The notes below the pieces were generated by a model. The model saw only the letters and a list, made by a program, of their open reading frames with translations, was not told the DNA's origin and did not search any database. 64,000 bases of DNA from Alkalilacustris brevis (GTDB lineage Bacteria > Pseudomonadota > Alphaproteobacteria > Rhodobacterales > Rhodobacteraceae). Shown here piece by piece: positions 53,957 through 60,973 of the stretch (the first letter of the stretch is position 1; each line of letters starts with the position of its first letter). Location of the stretch: the NCBI RefSeq assembly GCF_003350345.1, contig NZ_QNVJ01000064.1, positions 1 to 64,000 on the forward strand, given 5' to 3'. The position numbers were made by a program, and so were the translations under genes.

Positions 53957-55309
53957 CTACTCTTCAGGCTCATGACGCGAAATCAATTTAGAGATTTCGG
54001 CGAGTCGATATTCTAACATTTCTACGCGCCGACTTGCCGCTACTAGGTCTTGAAACAATTCTTCCCTGTTGTGAGTCGAGGATTGCTCAAACTCTCGCTG
54101 AGCGTACTCTCTCGCTTCCAACGCCGCCGACATCTCCATTCTAAGCTCACGAATCTTTTCTGATCGAAAGGCAGGTCGGCGGCGACCAAAGTCATTAGTC
54201 CTTTCTGCAGAAATGCCGTCTCCGTACCGACCAAGCCTCTCAATGTCTTCGGACGATATCATATGGCTCCGTTCATCGTCGGCTATACGTGCGCCATGAC
54301 TTAAAGCGTTTCTTCTGTATGTCAGGTAACTTTCGCGCTCACGATCATACAGAAAACGTTCACGTTCACTCAGGTCCTCCAACGCATTTCGCCTGCGCCT
54401 ACGGACGGCGTAGCTCGCATGAGCATCCTCGTGTTTGGCGGTCTCAGCTGCTCGAACTTCGTCGATAGCTCCCTCCGATATTTTCCCACCAATGTAGTTG
54501 CTTGCAACTGCCACGAAACTGTCAGGAGTATAAAACTTCACATGCTTGCCGGTGAACCTGTTAAACTCAGCAATCAATTCTGGCCTAGGCGAAATGGTTT
54601 TTCCACTCTTCTCCAACCACCAATCTTCTTTTCGGTCGTCCGTCACGAACACGACATGCTTATCCTCTGCTTTCGCCATTTCCAAAGTCTGACGCCACAG
54701 GACGAAGTCTCCGTAAAGCCGCTGCTTATCGTCTGAGGTCTGTGGGTCTTTCACTTTACCAGCGTCCATATAGCCGGGCGGAACTTTGCGATTGTATCGA
54801 TCTTGACCTTCCTCAAAGAGAGCCTTCATCGTGTCTTCATCGAACTCACCTCCCGACCGCTCATCAAAAATCTTGGCTAGTCGGACCAGCACGTCGTCTT
54901 GCGTCATACGCTGTTCGATTGTCTGACCACTTGCATCGAGTTCCTGCTCAATTTTCGTAATCGTTTCTTCCAGCTTGCTTGCGCTTTCCGCTGAGATGAA
55001 AGGGTGCCCTCGATCAGTCGAGAACTGACGCTTGATGGATGTCAGGGCACGCTTCATGTCGTCGTAAGTTTTCTTCTGGTCCGCAATAACGGAGATGCGA
55101 TTTCGAAAGAACTCGACTCCAGCCTGATGAGGTAGCCAAACCCGCTTTTTGATCCTTTCGAATTGAGAGAACAGCGCATCTCGCGTGGTGTCCGAGTACC
55201 TGTACATATTCAGAAGTGTGTTAGCGTCGAAGACGAACACACCACTGGCCCAAATCTCTTTGACCTGATCATCGTTCAGCTTGAAATGGCCCAAAAACTT
55301 CGATTTCAC
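53957..55309 (-). CDS. PIN-like domain protein, candidate defence nuclease
   Basis: 450 aa. The N-terminal ~270 residues form a PIN-type ribonuclease domain (PIN_8-like): Asp28 in GVFVFDANTLLNMYRYS, Glu66 in HQAGVEFFRNR, Asp201 in YGDFVLWRQTLE, and Asp224 in VVFVTDDRKEDWW fit the acidic active site. The rest is charged coiled coil (RRRRRNALEDLSERERFLYDRERESY, later REYAQREFEQSSTHNREELFQ). No adjacent antitoxin gene, so it is not an ordinary VapC pair. GC is lower than in flanking genes. The position in the cargo zone suggests phage defence or abortive infection (inference). Confidence 0.72.
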   Translation of the reverse strand: MKSKFLGHFKLNDDQVKEIWASGVFVFDANTLLNMYRYSDTTRDALFSQFERIKKRVWLPHQAGVEFFRNRISVIADQKKTYDDMKRALTSIKRQFSTDRGHPFISAESASKLEETITKIEQELDASGQTIEQRMTQDDVLVRLAKIFDERSGGEFDEDTMKALFEEGQDRYNRKVPPGYMDAGKVKDPQTSDDKQRLYGDFVLWRQTLEMAKAEDKHVVFVTDDRKEDWWLEKSGKTISPRPELIAEFNRFTGKHVKFYTPDSFVAVASNYIGGKISEGAIDEVRAAETAKHEDAHASYAVRRRRRNALEDLSERERFLYDRERESYLTYRRNALSHGARIADDERSHMISSEDIERLGRYGDGISAERTNDFGRRRPAFRSEKIRELRMEMSAALEAREYAQREFEQSSTHNREELFQDLVAASRRVEMLEYRLAEISKLISRHEPEE

Positions 55310-55429
55310 ACTTCACCTCATTTTCGATGGCTATCTATCAAGCCGCCACGATCTAATCACCAGAAGCGGCTTCTTGGCAACCGTCACTGAGGTCATGTAT
55401 CGACCCAGTGAAAACCTGCTCATGCTACA

Positions 55430-55561
55430 AGGGAGGCCGATGCTCTGCCCCAGGGTGGCCTCCGCGGTTTCGTCGGGGACCCGGATGGCCACATCTAGGA
55501 GATCGCATGGAACCCCGCCTTGCCGGTCAACGAGCACGGTCACGTCGTCTTCGGAGTGTGA
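55430..55561 (+). pseudogene. Remnant of a VOC (glyoxalase-like) protein with in-frame amber stop
   Basis: Reads GGLRGFVGDPDGHI, then TAG at 55496-55498, then EIAWNPALPVNEHGHVVFGV and TGA. DPDGHxWEIAWNP is the C-terminal metal-site signature of VOC-superfamily proteins; the stop stands exactly where Trp (TGG) is expected. The N-terminal part is not recognisable. A dead gene in the element, with host-like composition. Confidence 0.6.
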
Positions 55562-55846
55562 TGCCGCGCGGGCTGGTCGGAATGACTTGAACAGTTTCGG
55601 CCAGCTCCTGAAAGCGTGAAGGGGAAGTCCCCCCGTGGTGCCGGAGGTCAGATTCGTCCCGCGCTGCTGGTGTTTGCGTGCCTGATGAAGCTGCCCGGGG
55701 TCGTGAACTACCGGTTCGGGGAAGCTGCATCGTAGCGATAGCCGATCCGGCGAACGGCTGCTATGGGCCGCGAGTGTCACCCCCGCCACGCTTGCCGCAT
55801 CCAGCGCCATCTGGTCCGTCTCAGTCATGACAGCACCATCCGCCCC
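55562..55846. other. Degraded segment; possible truncated phage gene start
   Basis: After the VOC remnant. On the minus strand an ATG at 55828, 19 bases after the next gene's stop, gives MTETDQMALDAASVAGVTL and then loses protein character. It may be the 5' stump of a backbone gene cut off when cargo was inserted. Confidence 0.3.
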
Positions 55847-56473
55847 TTACGCCGGCCCAAACACCTCACGCATGATCCGCTGAGCAGCGGCGCGGCGCTG
55901 CGCAGTGGTCTGAGGGTCCGGGCGCTGTGCCTCACTGAATCGGCGCACCGCCCCGGCATCGGTGCGCAGCTGCAGCGCAAGTAGCTTGCGCGGCGCGGCG
56001 AGTTCCTGGCACGCGTCCTCGAGTTCGGCGAGCGCTGGGAAAAACCGCCAGCGCCGATGCAGGATCGCCTCGTGTACGCAATCCGCCGGCCATTCCGCAA
56101 GACGCTGGACATAGATCTTGATCGCAGCGCCTGCCTCGGCCGGGTCGCTTTCTCGGTGCGCGGTGATCAGCCGCAGCGCGGCCAGCCACTGCGCGATCTG
56201 CCGTTGGGGCGCCGGCTGAAGAGATTGCTCGACCAGTGCCCGGGCGCCCTCGATATCGGCACCCTCGGCAATCTCGATCCTCTGCTCGGCGCGGCCGCCC
56301 ATTGCCGCGTTGCGCTCACGGACCATGGTTACCCCCATCCGGCCAATCTCGTGCAGCAGCCACCCAAGGGTCGCCGACGGCCTTTCGATTTCCGTGCCGG
56401 TGCGCGGCGTGACGGTTGCGGTGGAATGGCACGACGCGGTCGCCGTGGCTTTGATTCCGAGTTGCATGGTCAT
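55847..56473 (-). CDS. Phage/island replication-associated hypothetical protein
   Basis: 208 aa from 56473 (MTMQLGIKATATASCH), with GAGGGA seven bases ahead. The recognisable part is near the C-terminus: VHEAILHRRWRFFPALAELEDACQEL, a pattern I associate with small proteins beside phage replication initiators. Overlaps the preceding HTH gene by 158 bases in another frame. Function unproven. Confidence 0.6.
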   Translation of the reverse strand: MTMQLGIKATATASCHSTATVTPRTGTEIERPSATLGWLLHEIGRMGVTMVRERNAAMGGRAEQRIEIAEGADIEGARALVEQSLQPAPQRQIAQWLAALRLITAHRESDPAEAGAAIKIYVQRLAEWPADCVHEAILHRRWRFFPALAELEDACQELAAPRKLLALQLRTDAGAVRRFSEAQRPDPQTTAQRRAAAQRIMREVFGPA

Positions 56474-57287
56474 GGTGTTGTCCCTCGTCGATTTCCAGTT
56501 TCGGCGCCCGCTTCGCTGCAGCAAGCCGCTGCATCGGGTCGCGAAAATACCGAAGCGTTCGCGGCGGGCCGTCGCGTCTGGCTGCCATCACCTCGAGGAT
56601 CACCTCGAGGATCTCCACACGGCTGAGGCCGAGGTCGCGCTCCCAGCGCTGGGCCTCGTGCATGTCGGCCTGGTCGATCAGCACGCGGCCGGTGGCGGTT
56701 ACGCCCGGCGGCTCCACGCCCAGCGCCTCGAGCAGTTCCTCACGCCACGTCTGCCTGGCGCAGTCCTGTTTCTCAGGATCGGCGGTCGGCTGTGGCTCGC
56801 TCGGCGAACCGTCGCGTTCGACCGACGGCGGCTCGTCGATCTTCCGCTCTCGAAAATCAGCATTGAGCGCGCGCGCTCCACCACCATCACCAAAGGGTTC
56901 TAAGGGTTCGGGGGAACCGCCGTTCCGGTTTTCTTGCACCCCCGTTCCGGTTTTCTGACTTTCGTCGGCGCTTAACCGGTCCCCCGTTCCGGTTTTCTCG
57001 TTCCGGTCCTCGGGCTCTTTCCGGGTGAGCAGGATGACCCTGTAGCGGCTCCGGTTGCCGCGTCCACGTGCCACCTCGACCTCGAGCCAACCGTCCGTCT
57101 CGAGGCGCCGCACGATCTTCCTGGCGCCCCGTTGCGTGAACCCGCATCTCTCGGCGATATCGGCCATGGAAGGGTCGCAGCATCCCGTTCGCGCGTCAGC
57201 CCGATCAGCGATCGCCAGCAGCACCATCCGCTCCGCAGTCTTGCGCGGGCCATGTTTGAAGACGTGGTTGATGTGGTGATTACTCAT
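56316..57287 (-). CDS. Helix-turn-helix protein, probable replication initiator-like
   Basis: 323 aa from 57287 (MSNHHINHVFKHGPRKTAERMVLLAIADRAD). The N-terminal winged helix (~20-85: PSMADIAERCGFTQRGARKIVRRLETDGWLEV) is the domain found in phage and plasmid replication initiators. A low-complexity linker carries repeated ENRNG/KTGTG units (~95-130). The C-terminal ~60 residues, rich in His/Arg, overlap the next gene in another frame and look like read-through, so the original stop may have been lost. Its ATG overlaps a short upstream frame (ATGA). Confidence 0.7.
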   Translation of the reverse strand: MSNHHINHVFKHGPRKTAERMVLLAIADRADARTGCCDPSMADIAERCGFTQRGARKIVRRLETDGWLEVEVARGRGNRSRYRVILLTRKEPEDRNEKTGTGDRLSADESQKTGTGVQENRNGGSPEPLEPFGDGGGARALNADFRERKIDEPPSVERDGSPSEPQPTADPEKQDCARQTWREELLEALGVEPPGVTATGRVLIDQADMHEAQRWERDLGLSRVEILEVILEVMAARRDGPPRTLRYFRDPMQRLAAAKRAPKLEIDEGQHHDHATRNQSHGDRVVPFHRNRHAAHRHGNRKAVGDPWVAAARDWPDGGNHGP

Positions 57288-57355
57288 CCCACCATCCCCC
57301 ACGCGAGGCTGGCGACGGTAGACGCGATCGACCTCGGAAGCCCAAAGCGGCGCAT
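57284..57355 (-). CDS. Short leader-like frame before HTH gene (doubtful)
   Basis: MRRFGLPRSIASTVASLAWGM..., 23 codons from 57355, ending in a TGA that overlaps the HTH gene's ATG. The upstream in-frame extension (YHDDLRAATL) also looks protein-like, but no start codon or ribosome site is clear. Might be a small real gene with translational coupling. Confidence 0.3.
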   Translation of the reverse strand: MRRFGLPRSIASTVASLAWGMVG

Positions 57356-57586
57356 CAGCGTTGCGGCGCGCAGATCGTCGTGATACTTTCCTCTGTGACG
57401 ATTTGCGCTTTCGTCAGGATACCCTACAGCCCCGGTCGCGCCCGCCAGCGCGGCCGGGGTTTCTCGTTCCGGTGGCGCGCGGCGGTGGCCAGCGGCGGTT
57501 TGCACCCGCCTGATAACCCGTTGATCGAAAAGGCCCGCTTTGAGCGCCGGTTTGAAAAAAAGCCCTTTGGAATCAATCCTCGGGGT

Positions 57587-57636
57587 CAGATTGTGGATCT
57601 GGGGGTCCCCCGTTCGAGCCGGGGAGGCGGTACCAT
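57587..57636 (+). repeat. Right attachment repeat (tRNA-His 3' half copy)
   Basis: Copy of the tRNA-His 3' half from the anticodon stem to CCAT. T-stem CCCCG/CGGGG in place of GCCCG/CGGGC. No 5' half precedes it, so it is not a working tRNA gene. Confidence 0.92.
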
Positions 57637-57831
57637 TCAATTCCCCTCGATATTTCCGACCGCGTCTTCGGCAACTATACGCCTGTGCCGTGAGGTTCTG
57701 CAGTTCACGCAACCTGCCTTCCGCGATAGGCTGCACCTGCCGGTATGGAACGCGCGGCGGCCAGGTCCCTTTCGTTTTGCAGGGGCGGGATCATCGCGCA
57801 GCTTGCGAAGCGCGAGGGGGAGGATAATCCA

Positions 57832-58812
57832 TTGCAACGCGTCATCGACGTTCACGCTCATGTGGTGAACCGGCAGGTCTATTCGGAAACATCGCCCCAC
57901 AGCATTTTCACGCGCCTGCCCTCCGATGTCTCCGACGAGTTGCGGCAGGCGGCAGCGGCCCGCGGCGAACGCGTGATTGCCGAGATGGCCGACTACACCG
58001 ACCGGATCGCGGCCATGGACCGGATGGGCGTGGACATGCAGATCCTCAGCCCGAGCCTCGTTCATCAGAACACCGATTTCGCGGACCCGAAGGCAGCCCT
58101 CGCGCTCTGCCGCAGGACAAACGACTCACTCGCCGCCGGGGTCGAAACGGCCCCCGACAGGTTCCGGGGTCTTGGAATGGTTCCGCTCCACGCGCCAGAC
58201 ATTGCTGCCGAAGAACTGACCCGCTGCGTCAACGATCTCGGCCTCTCAGGTGTCACGATCTCGACCCGCGCGGGCGCGCGCGAGATCGGAGAAAATGCGC
58301 TCCGCCCCTTCTGGGCCGCGGCCGAGGCAACAGGTGCCGTCGTCTACATCCACCCCGCGGGCAACCACGACCCGCGCTTCGCCCGCTACATGCTGTGGAA
58401 CAGCCTGGGCCAGTGCATGGAAGAAACCTTCGCAATCGCGTCCCTGTTCTACGAAGGCATTCTCGACGCCTTCCCGGACTTGAAGATATGTATCTCGCAC
58501 GGGGGCGGCTACATGCCTTTCAATACCGGGCGCATTGACCGCAACTATATCGAGAAGCCCGCAACGCGGGTGAACATGTCCAAGGCGCCCGGTGATTACC
58601 TGCGGATGCTGCACTATGACACCTGCCTCTACGACCCGGTGACGCTGGAGCACCTGATCGACAAGGTAGGCGCCGACCGGGTGCTCCTCGGCTCGGATTA
58701 TCCGGTCGGCGAGCCGGACCCGGTCGGCTTTGTCGGCCAGACCTCGATCGGGGAAGCCGACCGCGCCGCCATTCTCGGCGGCAACGCGGCGCGCCTGTTC
58801 GGCATCCGGTGA
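57832..58812 (+). CDS. Amidohydrolase family 2 protein (ACMSD-like decarboxylase)
   Basis: 326 aa from the TTG at 57832, chosen because GAGGGGGGAGG lies 8-9 bases ahead and the family's first strand, VIDVHAHVVN, starts at once. TIM-barrel metal ligands visible: HxH (His8, His10), His in YIHPAGNHD, His in ISHGGGYMPF, and Asp in LLGSDYPVGE. The ACMSD/gamma-resorcylate/orsellinate decarboxylase branch of amidohydrolases fits. It is the first host gene after the element and converges on the quiC operon; a role in aromatic acid breakdown is plausible, substrate unknown. Confidence 0.87.
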   Translation: MQRVIDVHAHVVNRQVYSETSPHSIFTRLPSDVSDELRQAAAARGERVIAEMADYTDRIAAMDRMGVDMQILSPSLVHQNTDFADPKAALALCRRTNDSLAAGVETAPDRFRGLGMVPLHAPDIAAEELTRCVNDLGLSGVTISTRAGAREIGENALRPFWAAAEATGAVVYIHPAGNHDPRFARYMLWNSLGQCMEETFAIASLFYEGILDAFPDLKICISHGGGYMPFNTGRIDRNYIEKPATRVNMSKAPGDYLRMLHYDTCLYDPVTLEHLIDKVGADRVLLGSDYPVGEPDPVGFVGQTSIGEADRAAILGGNAARLFGIR

Positions 58813-59079
58813 TCCGCGTTCCGGTGCGATCGGCGCAGCGACTGCCTGCGGCGTCACTGGCGCAGGCGCCGCAGCAAACCTCGCCCGCCGCCCTCAGACA
58901 GACGCGACATGCCCCCCGGGCGCGCCGCCCCGATCTCGTCACGCCGGATTCGCGGCCACACGCCAGACGCCCTGGAAATCCGGGGGCTCCACTTTCAGCA
59001 CGCGCGCGCAGTTCGGGGGAATAGCTGTTCGTGGTCTTGCTCATTTGGAGCCCCCGGCAAACCCGGCTTGGTTCAGTGC
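58813..59079. other. Intergenic region between convergent amidohydrolase and quiC genes
   Basis: 267 bases, GC-rich, containing the IS3-like scrap listed separately. No gene otherwise. Confidence 0.5.
58980..59057 (-). mobile_element. IS3-family-like transposase scrap between 12-bp inverted repeats
   Basis: The ATG at 59044 on the minus strand begins MSKTTNSYSPELRARA, like the start of IS3-family OrfA proteins; homology stops after ~16 codons. It lies between perfect 12-bp inverted repeats, CCGGGGGCTCCA (58980-58991) and TGGAGCCCCCGG (59046-59057). Looks like an internally deleted or truncated insertion sequence. Confidence 0.45.
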
Positions 59080-60972
59080 TCAGCGCCGGGGCATTCCGGC
59101 CGGGCCGCGGGCGCGCTGTTGCGCCGCGACGCGAAACGCCGCATTGGCGGCCCCATAGCCGCGATACCCGCCGCGGCGCTCCACGATCTCGAAGAAGAAC
59201 CCTTCGCCAAGGACGGGGCTGTAGATCTGGAAATACTCTCCGCCCGCGTCGCGGTCGTAAAGAATGTTGTGCGCGCGCAGCCGGTCGGTCAACGCCTGCG
59301 GAAGGTCAAGCCGGGCCTCCAGGTCATCGTAGTAGTTCGGCGAAATACCCAGCGGGGCGAAGCCGTTCTCCGCGAGTGCGGCCGCCGCGGCAAAGATATC
59401 TTCGCAGGCCAGGGCCACATGCTGGACCGACGGGCCGTAGCTTTCCGCCAGAAAGCGCCCTGCCAAAGTGCGGCTGTTGTCGGCACCGTTGAGCGTGATG
59501 CGCAGCGCGCCATCGGGTGCCTCGACCGCCTGCGAACGCACCAGGCCCGACGGATCGATCACATCGACAAGCGGGGCCTTCTGCATCTCGAAAAGCGACA
59601 GGTGAAACAGCACCCAGCTTTGCATCTCTTCGAAATTCATCGTCTGCGCCACATGATCGACATGGGTGACACCGGCCGGGCGTGCCGCGTCCGGATCGGG
59701 GGCGTCGGCGAAGTCGATCTCCCACAAGCGGTCGAGCCCGGTGCCGGCATCTATGAAATGCCACAAGCCCCCACCCGAGCCACGGATCGCGGGGATGCGC
59801 AACTCGCCGGGGCCGATGGGCTGCTCGATCACCTCGGCGCCCAGGCATTGCGCCCGCGCAACTGTCGCGGCGGCATCGGCCACCCGCAGCCCGACATCGC
59901 ACACGGTGGTGCCGCGCAGCAGATAGAGCGAGTGGGCAAAGCCCTCTTCGGAGGTGTTGATCAGGATATGCGCCCGCCCCTGCCGCCAATGCGCAACCTG
60001 CTTGGACAGGTGCTGTCCCACCCGCGCGAAACCCAGCGTATGCAGCACCCGCCCGAGCGCCGCCGCCTCGGCCGGATCGGTCGCGAATTCGATGAACTCC
60101 ACCCCCTCGGCCCGGATGCGCGCGGGCATTTCAGGCGGGGTGATGCGGATGTCGGGCTCCTGCCGCGCCACATCGTCCATCAGCCAGCGCAGGCTGCGCT
60201 GCCCGTCAAGCGCGATGCTGCGCGGGGCGGCGCCGCGAAACTGGTCGTTGAATATCTCGAGGCTCAGATAGTCGTGATAGCCGGTGGCGGCGACCGCCCG
60301 CATAAAGGCGGTAACATCGAGATCCCCCTGCCCCGGCATGTTGCGGAAATGGCGCGACCAGTAGAGCAGGTCCATCTCGATGCGCGGCGCATCGGCCAGT
60401 TGCACGAAAAATATCCTGTCGCCGGGAATGGCGCGGATGCTGTCGCAGTCGATCCCGCGGGCGAGCGTGTGAAAGCTGTCGAGGATCAGGCCGACATTCG
60501 CATGATCGGCGCGGCGCACGATTTCCCAGGCGTCGCGGTGGTCATTGACATGGCGCCCCCAGGCAAGCGCCTCATACCCCAGCCGCAAGCCACGCCCGGC
60601 AGCGATTTCGCCCAGCGCATGCAGGTCGGCCGCGGCGCGGTCGATCCCGCCCAGCGCCTCGGGGTGGGTGTTGGAGCAGATCAGCATGAGATTGGTGCCC
60701 AGTTCGGCCATGAGATCGAACTTGCGCTCTGCGCGGTCGAACGCCCGCTGCCGCAACCCGCCGGGCAGCCCCTCAAGGTCGCGGAACGGCTGATAGAGCG
60801 CGATCTCCAGGCCATGGTCGCGCACCATGCGGCCAACCTCGCGCGGGGGGGCATCGAAGGTCAGGAAGTCATTCTCGAATATCTCGATCCCCTGAAATCC
60901 CGCCGCGGCGATGGCGGCCAGTTTCTCGGGCAGGTCCCCGGAAAGGCAGACGGTTGCGATGGCGGTCTTCAT
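59080..60972 (-). CDS. quiC: 3-dehydroshikimate dehydratase (QuiC type, two-domain)
   Basis: Cytosolic enzyme, 630 aa, converting 3-dehydroshikimate to protocatechuate. Residues 1-~270 are a sugar-isomerase TIM barrel with metal ligands Glu134 (GYEALAWG), Asp165 (LILDSFHT), Gln191 (FFVQLADA) and Glu239 (YLSLEIFND); I recall the same numbers for Pseudomonas QuiC1. Residues ~280-615 are a 4-hydroxyphenylpyruvate dioxygenase-like VOC region (HVDHVAQTM, SVQHVALACEDI, FFFEIVERRGGY). Last gene of the TRAP operon, one base after dctM. The C-terminal AAQQRARGPAGMPRR tail is unstructured. Confidence 0.9.
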   Translation of the reverse strand: MKTAIATVCLSGDLPEKLAAIAAAGFQGIEIFENDFLTFDAPPREVGRMVRDHGLEIALYQPFRDLEGLPGGLRQRAFDRAERKFDLMAELGTNLMLICSNTHPEALGGIDRAAADLHALGEIAAGRGLRLGYEALAWGRHVNDHRDAWEIVRRADHANVGLILDSFHTLARGIDCDSIRAIPGDRIFFVQLADAPRIEMDLLYWSRHFRNMPGQGDLDVTAFMRAVAATGYHDYLSLEIFNDQFRGAAPRSIALDGQRSLRWLMDDVARQEPDIRITPPEMPARIRAEGVEFIEFATDPAEAAALGRVLHTLGFARVGQHLSKQVAHWRQGRAHILINTSEEGFAHSLYLLRGTTVCDVGLRVADAAATVARAQCLGAEVIEQPIGPGELRIPAIRGSGGGLWHFIDAGTGLDRLWEIDFADAPDPDAARPAGVTHVDHVAQTMNFEEMQSWVLFHLSLFEMQKAPLVDVIDPSGLVRSQAVEAPDGALRITLNGADNSRTLAGRFLAESYGPSVQHVALACEDIFAAAAALAENGFAPLGISPNYYDDLEARLDLPQALTDRLRAHNILYDRDAGGEYFQIYSPVLGEGFFFEIVERRGGYRGYGAANAAFRVAAQQRARGPAGMPRR

Positions 60973-60973
60973 C

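Larger units (their letters stand above)
47414..57636. mobile_element. 10.2-kb capsid-encoding integrative element in tRNA-His
   Basis: Bounded by a 50-bp repeat of the tRNA-His 3' half (48 of 50 identical). Minus-strand backbone: replication-type HTH gene and partner (56.0-57.3 kb), a small HTH-like gene, prohead protease/capsid fusion, two small genes, and an integrase that reads into the tRNA. A middle zone (51.75-55.85 kb) has cargo of mixed origin: a secreted protein, a PIN-domain protein and remnants. No terminase, portal or tail genes are recognised. Best described as a phage satellite or phage-derived island. Confidence 0.88.

Noticed and set aside
57284-57736. 150-codon reverse frame over the right attachment site
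   Set aside because: Mostly antisense tRNA-His repeat and intergenic sequence; only its last ~23 codons might be real.
57832-58812. LigJ-type 4-oxalomesaconate hydratase
   Set aside because: Same superfamily, but the start VIDVHAHVVN and the GGGYMPF motif fit the ACMSD/resorcylate decarboxylase branch better; a link to the distant GalD-like gene is unsupported.
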